From CAZUVM01 sp964623885 (GTDB lineage Bacteria > Verrucomicrobiota > Verrucomicrobiia > Limisphaerales > UBA8199), in contig CAZUVM010000085.1 in assembly GCA_964623885.1 (NCBI GenBank), forward strand, positions 1-48,476: DNA of 48,476 nucleotides, read 5' to 3'. Shown piece after piece: positions 17,714 to 25,873 of this stretch (position 1 is the stretch's first letter; each line of letters opens with the position of its first letter). The translations under genes were made by a program, and so were the position numbers. The notes beneath the pieces are model-generated. The model made no database searches. It was not told where the DNA came from and was given only the letters and a program-made list of their open reading frames with translations.

Positions 17714-17793
17714 CGCTCTCAGGTCCGGGCGCTTCCGGTAACTTAGCGTTCTTTAGGATTTCGGAATTCGGATTTGGAACCTAATCTCAAGTG

Positions 17794-18522
17794 ATGAGCA
17801 GCACTGAAATGCCCCCAGCGAACCAGGTGTTTCGCGTGCGTGCGCTGACGAAGGTTTACGGCATGGGCGCGGCGGAGGTCCGGGCATTGGACGGTGTGGA
17901 TCTGAATTTATACGCCGGCGAGTTGGTCGTGCTGCTCGGACCGTCGGGCAGCGGCAAGACCACGTTGCTCAATAATCTCGGCGGGCTGGATGTGCCGAGC
18001 TCGGGCGAGTTGCGCTATCGGGACCTGGACCTGACGGCGGCCAACGAAAGCCAGCTCACTCAGTATCGGCGGGCAACGGTGGGGTTCGTGTTTCAGTTCT
18101 ATAATTTGATCCCGAGCCTTACCGCGCGGGAGAACGTGGGTTTGATCACGGAAATTGCCGACGAACCTTTGCCGCCGGAAACGGCGCTCGAGATGGTAAA
18201 TCTGGGCGCGCGGCTCGACCATTTTCCGGCGCAACTTTCGGGCGGAGAGCAGCAGCGTGTGGCCATCGCGCGGGCGATCGCCAAAAGGCCGAAAGTGCTG
18301 CTGTGCGATGAACCAACCGGCGCGTTGGACGTGAAGACGGGAATCGTCGTGCTCGAAGCCATCCAGCGGGTCAACCAGGAACTGGGCACGCTCACAGTCG
18401 TCATTACTCATAACGCCGTCATGGCAGACATGGCCGACCGGGTCATTCACCTGTCCGACGGCCGGGTGCACCACTTGCGAGTCAATGAGAAGCGCGTTGC
18501 CGCCAGCAGCCTGAATTGGTGA
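17794..18522 (+). CDS. ABC transporter ATP-binding protein (MacB/LolD/DevA type)
   Basis: The 242-residue ATPase has Walker A GPSGSGKT, Q-loop VFQFYNLIPSLTARENV, signature LSGGEQQR, Walker B LLCDEPTGALD and switch histidine VVITHN. The FYNL-P-LTA context is typical of ATPases that partner FtsX-type permeases. The permease starts three bases downstream and an HlyD-like adaptor follows at 21081, so it should power an ABC efflux complex (MacB or DevBCA-like) carrying a substrate or lipid out of the inner membrane. The ATG at 17794 is preferred to the GTG immediately before it. The region upstream is a repeat island. Confidence 0.92.
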   Translation: MSSTEMPPANQVFRVRALTKVYGMGAAEVRALDGVDLNLYAGELVVLLGPSGSGKTTLLNNLGGLDVPSSGELRYRDLDLTAANESQLTQYRRATVGFVFQFYNLIPSLTARENVGLITEIADEPLPPETALEMVNLGARLDHFPAQLSGGEQQRVAIARAIAKRPKVLLCDEPTGALDVKTGIVVLEAIQRVNQELGTLTVVITHNAVMADMADRVIHLSDGRVHHLRVNEKRVAASSLNW

Positions 18523-18525
18523 GCA

Positions 18526-20919
18526 ATGAGACATCTGGATCGCAAGTTGTGGCGGGATTTGAACCGGATGAAAGGGCAGGCCATTGCGGTTTCGTTGGTG
18601 ATGGCTTGCGGACTGGCGATGATGATCATGGCGCGCAGCCTGATCCATTCGCTCGAGTCGACGCGCCAGGAATATTATGAGGCTAACCGATTTGCCGAAG
18701 TTTTCGTCCAGCTCAAGCGCGCGCCAAATTCGGTAGCGTTGCAAGTGGCGGCTCTCCCCGGTGTGGCCGCGGTCCAGCCCGGGATCTCGGTGCAAGTCAC
18801 GCTGGACATTCCAGGTCTGGACGAGCCGGCCAGCGGCACGGTGCGCTCGCTGCCGGATTTCGGGCTACTTGAGCTCAACCGTTTGTTTCTGCGCTCAGGC
18901 CGCTGGCTTGCGCCGGGCAGTCGCCGCGAGGTGCTCGTGAGCGAGGCCTTTGCCGAGGCAAACGGGCTGCGGCCTGGGGATAAGATCGCCATGCTGCTGA
19001 ACGGTCGCAGACAGGAATGTCGCATCGCCGGCATTGCGCTGTCGCCGGAATTCATTTTCGAGTCGCGTCCGGGCGCCGCTTTGCCCGATAACCGCACCTA
19101 TGGAGTGTTTTGGATGCCTTACAAGGAGTTGGCGACAGCCTTTGACCTCGATGGCGCGTTCAATTTCCTGTCACTCACACTGGCGCCTCGCAGCGGCGAT
19201 GAAGCTGCGGGAGCGACACACAATGATGAAAAAGAGGTCATTGCGAATTTGGACCGCCTGCTGACTCCTTACGGCAGCCGGGGCGCCTTCGGGCGCGCCG
19301 ATCACCCGTCGCATATCCGCGTTTCGGATGAGATTCGGGTGCTGCATATTCTCTCGATTGGTTTTCCGGTCGTTTTTCTAAGCGTTGCCGCATTTATGAT
19401 CAACGCGGTCCTCTCGCGGTTGCTGGTGTTGCAGCGGGAACAAATCGCGATTCTCAAAGCGTTTGGATTCACGAACCGGCAGGTTGTAGTGCATTACTTG
19501 AAATTTGCATTTGTGATGGTGGCCTTGGGAACGGTGCTCGGAGCGATTGGCGGCGTAGCGCTGGGCCACCGGCTGGTCATGCTATATCATCGGTTCTTTC
19601 GCTTCCCAGAACTTGAGTTTCACCTCGATCACCTGGCATTCCCGTTGGCGTTGCTGGTCTGCGCGGGCGCGGCGATGCTGGGTGTGTTTAGCGCCGTGCG
19701 CCGGGCTGCGCGCCTGCCGCCCGCTGAAGCGATGCGGCCGGAGCCGCCGGCGAATTATCGGCCGGCGCTGGTGGAGCGGACCGGGATCGCCCAGTGGCTT
19801 TCGCATACTTTCCGCATCGCTGTGCGCAATCTCGAACGCCGGCCGATGCAAGCGCTATTCACGGTGGCGGGTCTGGCGCTGGCGACAGGCATTTTGATTG
19901 TGCCAAACTCGTTTCGCGACGGAATAAATGAGGTCATGGATTTTCAGTGGGACGTCATCCAGCGCCAGGATTTGCGGGTGGAATTGGTGGAACCCAACGA
20001 GACGCGGGTGGCGCATCTGTTTGCGGAATTGCCTGGCGTTTTGACAGTGGAACCGGTTCGAACTGCGTTCGTGCGCATCAGCCACGGAGCGACTCGGCGA
20101 CAACTCGCGCTGCAGGGTTTTCCAGCTAACGCGCGTCACAATCGGGTAATCAACGGGGCAACCCGGCAAGTTCAGCTTCCGCCCGACGGATTGGTGTTAT
20201 CGGCCAAGCTGGCGGACGTGCTGGGGGCGCGAATAGGTGATCCGCTTGTGATCGAAGCGCTCGAAGGCAAGCGGCGTGTGAAGTCGGTATTGCTGACTGG
20301 CCTGGCGGAAGATTTCACCGGAATGGCCGCATATATGGACATCCACGCGCTCAATCGGCTTTTGGACGAAGGAGACATCATGACCGGGGCCAGCTTCACG
20401 ATTGATGCAGCGCGGCGGAGTGAATTCCTGCATGCGCTGAAAGGCATACCGCGCGTGAGCTGGGTCGCGATCAAGGAATCGTTGCGGGAAAACTTTCGCC
20501 AAACGACGGCGGCGAGCATCGGGTTGATCCAAAAAATCTACATGGTGTTCGCGCTCGTGGTCGCGTTTGGCGTGGTCTACAACAATGCTCGGATCTCGCT
20601 GGCGGAGCGCGCGCGCGAACTGGCCACCTTGCGCGTCATTGGTTTTTCGCGGCGCGAGGTGGGCAGCGTGTTGATCACGGAACTGGTCATTCTGGCCATC
20701 ATTGCCGTGCCGCTAGGGCTGTTGCTGGGCACCGGTTTTGCCACTGGGATCATCAACGAAGTTAACACCGAGACCATCCGTCTCCCGCTTGTGTTAACCG
20801 CCGCCAATTACAGCTTCGCCGTGTTGGTGGTAACGGTTGCGTCCATCATTTCCGCGCTGGTGGTTCTGCGGATGCTGAGCCAATTGAACCTCGTGGGCGC
20901 ACTGAAAGCGCCGGAATGA
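18526..20919 (+). CDS. FtsX-like ABC transporter permease
   Basis: The 797-residue permease has an N-terminal membrane segment (about 14-38, MKGQAIAVSLVMACGLAMMIMA), a large periplasmic MacB-type domain, then membrane helices near residues 270-400. A second half follows with an N-terminal helix at about 445-470, another periplasmic region and three final helices (from about 665). Both FtsX halves show the expected features: REQIAILKAFGFTNRQV in the first and ARELATLRVIGFSRREV in the second, the coupling motifs facing the ATPase. The duplicated FtsX architecture is that of large LolC/DevC-like export permeases. The gene follows its ATPase by three bases, which indicates one transcript. Confidence 0.92.
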   Translation: MRHLDRKLWRDLNRMKGQAIAVSLVMACGLAMMIMARSLIHSLESTRQEYYEANRFAEVFVQLKRAPNSVALQVAALPGVAAVQPGISVQVTLDIPGLDEPASGTVRSLPDFGLLELNRLFLRSGRWLAPGSRREVLVSEAFAEANGLRPGDKIAMLLNGRRQECRIAGIALSPEFIFESRPGAALPDNRTYGVFWMPYKELATAFDLDGAFNFLSLTLAPRSGDEAAGATHNDEKEVIANLDRLLTPYGSRGAFGRADHPSHIRVSDEIRVLHILSIGFPVVFLSVAAFMINAVLSRLLVLQREQIAILKAFGFTNRQVVVHYLKFAFVMVALGTVLGAIGGVALGHRLVMLYHRFFRFPELEFHLDHLAFPLALLVCAGAAMLGVFSAVRRAARLPPAEAMRPEPPANYRPALVERTGIAQWLSHTFRIAVRNLERRPMQALFTVAGLALATGILIVPNSFRDGINEVMDFQWDVIQRQDLRVELVEPNETRVAHLFAELPGVLTVEPVRTAFVRISHGATRRQLALQGFPANARHNRVINGATRQVQLPPDGLVLSAKLADVLGARIGDPLVIEALEGKRRVKSVLLTGLAEDFTGMAAYMDIHALNRLLDEGDIMTGASFTIDAARRSEFLHALKGIPRVSWVAIKESLRENFRQTTAASIGLIQKIYMVFALVVAFGVVYNNARISLAERARELATLRVIGFSRREVGSVLITELVILAIIAVPLGLLLGTGFATGIINEVNTETIRLPLVLTAANYSFAVLVVTVASIISALVVLRMLSQLNLVGALKAPE

Positions 20920-20937
20920 AGCGGACGCGCCGCACGC

Positions 20938-21017
20938 AAAACCACTCATAGACACCAATGAACACTAATTCAAACCTCCTGCACAAATTCGTGTGGATTG
21001 GTGTCCATTCGTAGTTA
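20938..21017. repeat. Inverted pair of AACCAC...GACACCAAT arms
   Basis: The left arm (about 20938-20975, AACCACTCATAGACACCAAT) and the reverse complement of the right arm (about 20985-21017, TAACTACGAATGGACACCAA) align over about 33 bases, separated by a short centre CCTCCTGCAC. A long imperfect hairpin lies between permease and adaptor genes and could weaken readthrough. It is related in design to 17355-17520. Confidence 0.65.
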
Positions 21018-21080
21018 CCCTGCACTCGGCCAATTTGAAATTTACAATTTAATACTTACGATTTTCAATTATTTCCGTTG

Positions 21081-22271
21081 ATGAGTACCTCCGCGCGTCC
21101 TTTGTCCAACCATCGCACCCGCCGGTGGCTGCCTTATCTCGGGGCTGTCCTGCTGATCGCGGTGATCGTCGCCGGCCTCTGGCCCCGGCCTGTGCCGGTT
21201 GAGACAGCCAAGGTTTCGCGAGGCACATTGCAGGCCACGGTCAATGAGGAAGGCAAGACCCGCATCAAACAGCGTTACGTGGTTTCAGCACCGGTCGCCG
21301 GACAGCTCCGGCGCATCCCTTTCAAAGCCGGGGCGGAGGTTCAGTGCGGCCAGACCGTGCTGGCCATAATCGATCCGGTCGCACCCACATTACTGGATGC
21401 CCGCACGCGAACTGCCGCCGAGGCGAGGAAAGACACGGCGGAGGCCAATCTTGAGAAGGCTCGCGCGGCGCTGACGTTTGCCACCAGCGAGCTGCATCGC
21501 TTCGAAAAGTTGTACGCGGAAAAGACGGTCTCGGTGCAGGAATTGGAATCGGCGCAGTGGCGGGAAGCCGCGGCCGCCAAGGAGCAGGCGGCAGCAGAAA
21601 GCGCGTTGCGCCAGGCGGAAGCTGAACTGGTCGAATTCACCTCTGCCGCGGCGACAACTAACGGAGTAAGCCCACGAGAGGTGCTATCACCAGCCAGTGG
21701 CCGCGTTCTAAAGCTTTTTGAAGAAAATGCCCGCACGGTAACCGCCGGCACGCCGCTATTGGAAATTGGGGACCCAACCGATTTAGAGGTCGTGATTGAA
21801 GTCCTCTCGCGCGATGGCGCGGTGATTGCGCCCGGCGCCCGAGTGGAATTCGACCAATGGGGCGGAAGTGAACCGCTGCAGGGCAGAGTGCGACTGGTCG
21901 AGCCGGCGGCGTTCACTAAGGTTTCGGCGCTGGGCGTCGAGGAGCAGCGGGTGAACGTAGTGGCCGATTTGCTCACGCCGGCTGCCGCAAGGCCGCAAGT
22001 CGGCGACAACTTCCGCGTCGAGGCGCGCATTATTGTTTGGGAATCCAACAATGTACTGAAAGTCCCGGCGGGCGCGTTGTTCCGGCGCAGCAACGATTGG
22101 GCAGCGTTCGTGCTGGTCGACGGGCGCGCACAGCTTCGGCCGGTCAAGCTTGGCCGCAGTAGCGGCGCGGAGACGCAAATTCTCGAAGGGCTGAAGGAAG
22201 GCGATGTCGTAGTGCTTTACCCCGGAAGCCGCATTCACGAAGGGCAGCGAGCCAAACAAATTGAGATTTGA
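21081..22271 (+). CDS. HlyD/MacA-type periplasmic adaptor of an efflux system
   Basis: The 396-residue protein has an N-terminal membrane anchor (about 16-35, WLPYLGAVLLIAVIVAGLW), then the beta-barrel start VETAKVSRGTLQATVNEEGKT. A lipoyl half-motif (VVSAPVAGQLRRIPFKAGAEVQCGQ), an alpha-helical hairpin rich in Ala/Glu (about 105-185), the second lipoyl half (VLSPASGRVLKLFEENARTV) and a barrel/membrane-proximal part ending VLYPGSRIHEG complete it. Such adaptors bridge an inner-membrane ABC pump and an outer-membrane channel. The gene order places it with the ATPase and permease; an outer-membrane channel is not in the window. The ATG at 21081 is preferred over the TTG just before it. Confidence 0.9.
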   Translation: MSTSARPLSNHRTRRWLPYLGAVLLIAVIVAGLWPRPVPVETAKVSRGTLQATVNEEGKTRIKQRYVVSAPVAGQLRRIPFKAGAEVQCGQTVLAIIDPVAPTLLDARTRTAAEARKDTAEANLEKARAALTFATSELHRFEKLYAEKTVSVQELESAQWREAAAAKEQAAAESALRQAEAELVEFTSAAATTNGVSPREVLSPASGRVLKLFEENARTVTAGTPLLEIGDPTDLEVVIEVLSRDGAVIAPGARVEFDQWGGSEPLQGRVRLVEPAAFTKVSALGVEEQRVNVVADLLTPAAARPQVGDNFRVEARIIVWESNNVLKVPAGALFRRSNDWAAFVLVDGRAQLRPVKLGRSSGAETQILEGLKEGDVVVLYPGSRIHEGQRAKQIEI

Positions 22272-22288
22272 ACCGAAAAAAGCGGGGG

Positions 22289-22350
22289 GCGGGCAGTCTT
22301 GCCCGCGGCAACGCTCGATGCTTGCTTCGGACAGGACTGTCCGCGCTCCG
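22289..22350. repeat. Three-part palindromic element, copy 2, at the start of the S9 peptidase gene
   Basis: The hairpin GCGGGCA-gtct-TGCCCGC (22289-22306), the core GCAACGCTCGATGCTTGC (22308-22325) and the hairpin CGGACAG-ga-CTGTCCG (22328-22343), then CGCTCCG. The core is inverted relative to the copy at 17645-17662 while the right arm is not. The ATG at 22318 of the downstream gene lies within the core. Confidence 0.75.
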
Positions 22351-23358
22351 ACCCAGAAAACGTGGTGCTTGCGCTTAATAGCTCTGGCCGTGCTGCTGAC
22401 GGGTGCCGGGGTTGGTTACGCGGAAACGAACGATCTGCAAACGGTTCAGGAGACCCTGGGCCACCTGGACGCCAAGCTTACGCGCCAGATGAATCAACTC
22501 CTCTGGTTTCAACGACTGGGCGACGTCGCGGTGGTGGATGAAGTGCGGTTTACGGGACCGCCGCCGCGTGGCAGCACCAACGACGTGTTGATCTCGGCGC
22601 TGACTTTTCTCCCGCGTCAGCGCTACCACGCTCGCAAACTGCCGTTGATTATCCAGGCCCACGGTGAAATCCACGGCAACATTGCCACCGACGAAGACGC
22701 CCATGTGATTAACGAACTCGTGCTGCAGGGCTATGCGGTGATTGCACCGGACTATCGCGGCAGCAGCGGTTATGGCAGCGACTTCTGGAAACAAATCGAT
22801 TACGGCGGTCTTGAGATCGAAGACGTTCATGCCGCTCGACAGTTCATGCTCGCCCGCTACTCCGATCTCGACGCCAATCGCGTTGGCATCATTGGCTGGA
22901 GCCATGGCGGCGCGATTGCCCTGCTCACGGTGTTCGCCCACCCTTCGGATTACCAAGCCTGTTATGCGGGTGTGCCGGTGAGCGATCTCGAGGAACGAAT
23001 CAAATCACGAGGCGGTGACTATGAGCAACTGTTTGCCGCACCGTATCACTTGGGAAAGACCATAGCGCAGGACCCTGAGGAATATCGCCGACGCTCGCCG
23101 GCCTGGAACGCCGAGAAACTGCGAACACCGCTCCTGCTCCATGCTAACACCAATGACCAGGACGTTACCTTGCCGGAAGTGCTGCGGCTGATCCATGCCT
23201 TGCAAGCAGCGGGAAAGGATTTTCAATACCACATCTACACCAACGCGCCGGGCGGTCATCTCTTTAATCGGATTGACACCGTCCCCGGGCGGGCCTCCCG
23301 CACCGAGGTTTGGCATTTCCTGGCCGGCCGCCTTCACCCGCCCAAGCCGGCAGAGTAA
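22318..23358 (+). CDS. Secreted S9 (prolyl-oligopeptidase type) alpha/beta hydrolase
   Basis: With the ATG at 22318 the product has 346 residues. After the signal peptide (hydrophobic LRLIALAVLLTGAGVGYA) the alpha/beta-hydrolase core has PLIIQAHGEIHG (oxyanion region), VIAPDYRGSSGYG and nucleophile elbow GWSHGG with Ser195. The catalytic Asp is in NTNDQDV (Asp280) and the His in PGGHLFNR (His314). This is the S9 peptidase order without a beta-propeller. The start is uncertain: 22318 lies in a repeat element, an upstream TTG at 22261 overlaps the adaptor gene, and a TTG at 22369 would give the tidier signal peptide MRLIALAVLLTGAGVGYA. It probably cleaves short peptides or esters in the periplasm. 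It may be co-transcribed with the efflux genes. Confidence 0.8.
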   Translation: MLASDRTVRAPTQKTWCLRLIALAVLLTGAGVGYAETNDLQTVQETLGHLDAKLTRQMNQLLWFQRLGDVAVVDEVRFTGPPPRGSTNDVLISALTFLPRQRYHARKLPLIIQAHGEIHGNIATDEDAHVINELVLQGYAVIAPDYRGSSGYGSDFWKQIDYGGLEIEDVHAARQFMLARYSDLDANRVGIIGWSHGGAIALLTVFAHPSDYQACYAGVPVSDLEERIKSRGGDYEQLFAAPYHLGKTIAQDPEEYRRRSPAWNAEKLRTPLLLHANTNDQDVTLPEVLRLIHALQAAGKDFQYHIYTNAPGGHLFNRIDTVPGRASRTEVWHFLAGRLHPPKPAE

Positions 23359-23369
23359 GAGCCCAGGGA

Positions 23370-23449
23370 GTAGCGCAGGCTTCCGAGTCGGCTAGCGCTG
23401 GTTCACGGCGCCTGCTTCAAGCGTTCGCAGGCTTGGAGTCCTGCGCTAC
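23370..23449. repeat. GTAGCGCAGG inverted repeat element
   Basis: GTAGCGCAGG (23370-23379) and CCTGCGCTAC (23440-23449) are exact reverse complements. The inner sequence has CAGGCTTCCGAGTCGGC and TTCGCAGGCTTGGAGTCC, related to the hairpin array at 42944-43046. It lies between the S9 peptidase stop and the DUF1257 gene. Confidence 0.65.
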
Positions 23450-23519
23450 CTTTCGCTGCGCGTGAGGAGGTCCTCTTGGCCCGGTCCAAATGAGTGGAAA
23501 ATCGTAATGTAATATAGTT

Positions 23520-23990
23520 ATGGGTGCCACTCTGATTCTGGTACCGGTGGTGGTTGCGGCTTGGCCGGCGTTCAGCGCCGCAGTCGTTGCCGCGGCCGCT
23601 TCGCTTGGGTATCAGGTGGCGGAGCACTCGGCTAAAGACCATGCACGCACCGCTAAAAAGCAACCCGAATCCGTCAACGTGGAGATTGAGCGCAGTGAAG
23701 TCGTTACTAACCAGCTAGGGCGCGACCAACGACTGTCGGTCACCAAGCAAGGCATCACGGTCACTTTCTCCCGGGATGCACGCGGCAAGGCGTCCCTCTG
23801 CGTCACCGGCCAGGGGCACGATGCCGAAAGCCTCCGCGTTTTGGGGGAGGAATTGAGCCGGGCGGTGGTTCAGCAATATGTTTACCAGAAGATTACCGAC
23901 GAAATGCGGGCGCGCGGTTTCGTCGTCGTCGAGGAGGAAACAACTCAGGAACGGGCTATCCATTTGAAGGTCCGTCACTGGGAGGGATAG
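23520..23990 (+). CDS. DUF1257 (Ycf35-like) protein
   Basis: The 156-residue protein has a hydrophobic, Ala/Val-rich N-terminus (about 1-30), a middle VNVEIERSEVVTNQLGRDQRL to ITVTFSRDARGKASLCV, and a C-terminal block LSRAVVQQYVYQKITDEMRARGFVVVEEE followed by RAIHLKVRHWEG. This last part matches the Ycf35/DUF1257 ending (QRYAY-x-x-V-x-x-x-x-x-x-x-GF-x-V-x-EE...I-L-x-V-x-RW). In cyanobacteria Ycf35 genes commonly neighbour DUF2997 genes, and the next gene here, five bases away, is DUF2997, which supports the call. The biochemical function of the family is unknown. The N-terminus differs from typical Ycf35, so identity rests mainly on the C-terminus and context. Confidence 0.7.
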   Translation: MGATLILVPVVVAAWPAFSAAVVAAAASLGYQVAEHSAKDHARTAKKQPESVNVEIERSEVVTNQLGRDQRLSVTKQGITVTFSRDARGKASLCVTGQGHDAESLRVLGEELSRAVVQQYVYQKITDEMRARGFVVVEEETTQERAIHLKVRHWEG

Positions 23991-23995
23991 GGAAT

Positions 23996-24196
23996 ATGGC
24001 GCAACGCGAGTTCAACATTACTATTGGCGCCGATGGCAGCGTTCAGGTGGATGTCAAAGGCTATAAAGGCCGAAGTTGCAGCGAGGCGGTCAAGCTTTTC
24101 CAGCAAATCGTGGGCGAGATCCAGTCGGAACAGAAAACGAGTGAGTTTTACGAACCGGAAGAACTGGTCCAGTTCCGAATCGACCAAAGACACTGA
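23996..24196 (+). CDS. DUF2997 protein
   Basis: The 66-residue protein begins MAQREFNITIGADGSVQVDVKGYKGRSC and continues SEAVKLFQQIVGEIQSEQKTSEFYEPEE. It matches the small DUF2997 family: a beta-hairpin E-F-x-I-x-x-D-G-x-V-x-V-x-x-KG followed by GxxC and a helix with a final TSEYY-like element. Family members pair with DUF1257/Ycf35 genes and have no known activity; a physical complex is plausible. The gene begins five bases after the DUF1257 stop. It lies partly under a longer overlapping frame that really starts at 24210. Confidence 0.82.
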   Translation: MAQREFNITIGADGSVQVDVKGYKGRSCSEAVKLFQQIVGEIQSEQKTSEFYEPEELVQFRIDQRH

Positions 24197-24209
24197 TAGA
24201 TGGATTTTG

Positions 24210-25079
24210 ATGGCTAAAATCGATTCGCCGTATTATCCGCCGCGGGCGTCATGGTATGCGCCCCTGCTGGCGATGGGCGACCGCCTGCGGCAACGGTTGG
24301 CATTGGAGCGGTTTCGTCCGCCCTCGGGGATTCCGTGGCTGGAGGTGCTGGCAAGTGTACCAGTGCCCGGCTTGGGCTTTTATCTCCGAGGACCGCGAAC
24401 CTATGGTCAGGTGGCGATGGCGGCTTCGGGTTTGTTGTTGCTGGTTTTCGTGGCTGAATTAGGGCGGCCGATCGGCAACTTCGCCTTTGGCTTGCTGCTC
24501 GCGGTGCATGCGACGGGGATTCATTATCTGCTCGCTCCATGGCTTGCGGGCGTTCGGTTCCGATCGCGCGTGATACTGTCCATGGGCGTGATGTTCACGC
24601 TGGGGATGCTGGTTTACTTGCCGGTCCAGAACTTCTTCAACGCGCATGGTGTGGTTCCGCTGCGGATCAAGGATCGCGTGGTGGTCGTAAGGGCATTGGG
24701 GCATAATCCTACTCTTCATCGAGGTGACTGGATTGCGTACTCGATTCGTGAAGGCGGCGATCATAATGGCTATATCCAGGCGGGACTAGGGCTGGGACCG
24801 ATTCTCGCCATAGGCGGCGATCGGATCCGTTTCAGCCCCGCCACGATGGAAATCAACGGCCGGTCTCAATCGCGTTTGGCGCACATGCCGGAATCGGGCG
24901 AGTTGGTCGTGCCGGGAAATGACTGGTTTGTATGGCCGGAACTTGATATAGGTGGTCACGGCAACGTGCCGGAGCCCACTCTGGCGCAGACCCTGCTCTC
25001 GATGTCGACCATCGGCGAATCGCAACTCGTCGGCAAACCGTTCAAACGGTGGTTCTGGCATCGCCAATTCCCCTTATGA
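24210..25079 (+). CDS. Signal-peptidase-fold (S26-like) membrane protein lacking both catalytic residues
   Basis: The 289-residue product has membrane segments at about 68-84, 88-112 and 120-140 and a C-terminal domain that reads like a signal peptidase I core. It has NPTLHRGDWIAYSI (residues 166-179, cf. SMxPTLxxGD), ILAIGGDRIRFSPATMEING (198-217, cf. KRVIGLPGDxxxxxxxxxING), VVPGNDWFVWPELD (cf. VPxGxxFVMGDN) and IGESQLVGKPFKRWFW (cf. I-V-G-K-x-x-x-R-x-W-P). At the Ser position there is Gly164-His165, and at the general-base Lys position Gly196, so it should not cleave. It may instead bind preproteins or other peptides. The next gene overlaps it by four bases (ATGA). The alignment is by eye, so residue correspondence should be treated as inference. 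Confidence 0.7.
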   Translation: MAKIDSPYYPPRASWYAPLLAMGDRLRQRLALERFRPPSGIPWLEVLASVPVPGLGFYLRGPRTYGQVAMAASGLLLLVFVAELGRPIGNFAFGLLLAVHATGIHYLLAPWLAGVRFRSRVILSMGVMFTLGMLVYLPVQNFFNAHGVVPLRIKDRVVVVRALGHNPTLHRGDWIAYSIREGGDHNGYIQAGLGLGPILAIGGDRIRFSPATMEINGRSQSRLAHMPESGELVVPGNDWFVWPELDIGGHGNVPEPTLAQTLLSMSTIGESQLVGKPFKRWFWHRQFPL

Positions 25080-25840
25080 GCCGCTTTATCAACCTGGAAT
25101 TTGGCGACGAATCCGAGGAGCAATCGCATCTCCAGGCAGGGCCTAAGGATGAGGATTACTACAGCCGCGAAGGGCGAACGGCTTTCGAGAACGGCAAATT
25201 CGAAACCGCCCTGCGGTTGTATTCAAAGGTGCTCGAATTCAATCCCCAAAACGCCGCCGCGTGGACGGCCCAGGTGCGAATGTTAATCGAACTGGGGGAA
25301 TTTCGCGAAGCCAGGTTATGGGCAGACAAAGCCCTCGAACGTTTTCCGCATGAACCCGAATTGCTGGCGGCCAAGGCTGTGGCGCTCGGCCGCAGCGGCG
25401 ATTTGCAGGGAGCCATTGCGTTTTCGGACGCGTCGATCGAGGAGCGCGGTGATACGCCGTACGTCTGGCTGGCAAGGGGCGATGTGCTGCTGGCTCGTGA
25501 AGAAGCGCGCGCGGATTATTGTTTTGAAAAGGCCCAACTGCTGGCCCCGAACGACTGGTTCATCACCTGGCTGGCGGCGCGAGTCCGTTACTATTACGAG
25601 CAATTCGCCCTGGCTTTGAAACTCCTGCAACAAGCCGTGGAGTGGAATGCCGCGCATTTCTTCCTTTGGCTGGAACTTGGCCAGTGCCAGCAGGCACTCG
25701 GGTTGGTCGGTCCGGCCCGCCGCTCCTTCACCACGGCCCGCCAGCTAAACCCGCAGTGCAATGAGGCCGGCTTGGCTCTTGCCCGCCTCTCTGAAACCGG
25801 TCTTTGGTCCCGCCTGCGCGGATGGTGGAGGAGATTATAA
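25076..25840 (+). CDS. Soluble TPR protein
   Basis: The 254-residue protein lacks a signal peptide. After an acidic start (MSRFINLEFGDESEEQSH) it is filled with TPR helices from about residue 28: YYSREGRTAFENGKFETALRLYSKVLEFNP, WTAQVRMLIELGEFREARLWADKALERFP and LLAAKAVALGRSGDLQGAIAFSDASIEE. More follow, ending SETGLWSRLRGWWRRL, a basic amphipathic tail that may touch a membrane. It should act as a cytosolic scaffold. The start is fixed by the ATGA overlap with the previous gene; a start 27 bases upstream would lie inside that gene. The PilT gene follows after 33 bases. Confidence 0.82.
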   Translation: MSRFINLEFGDESEEQSHLQAGPKDEDYYSREGRTAFENGKFETALRLYSKVLEFNPQNAAAWTAQVRMLIELGEFREARLWADKALERFPHEPELLAAKAVALGRSGDLQGAIAFSDASIEERGDTPYVWLARGDVLLAREEARADYCFEKAQLLAPNDWFITWLAARVRYYYEQFALALKLLQQAVEWNAAHFFLWLELGQCQQALGLVGPARRSFTTARQLNPQCNEAGLALARLSETGLWSRLRGWWRRL

Positions 25841-25873
25841 AATCCTAGACTTAATAAACTAAACTCGAATCCA

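Larger units (their letters stand above)
17277..17793. other. Intergenic repeat island, about 510 bp, no gene
   Basis: No reading frame here shows a domain or start signal. The region stacks several repeat types: an AACCAC inverted pair (17355-17520), a three-part palindromic element (17619-17687), a CCGGCA hairpin (17698-17713) and one arm of the TTCGGAATTCGG type (about 17755-17775). It presumably also carries the promoter of the ABC efflux genes, but none was recognised. Confidence 0.65.

Noticed and set aside
23500..23520. Promoter-like TAATAT just before the DUF1257 gene
   Set aside because: It lies four bases before the ATG with no -35 at a proper distance; it would need a leaderless transcript, for which there is no other sign.
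24210..25079. Active signal peptidase I
   Set aside because: The fold motifs are present but the catalytic Ser and Lys positions hold Gly-His and Gly, so cleavage activity is not supported.
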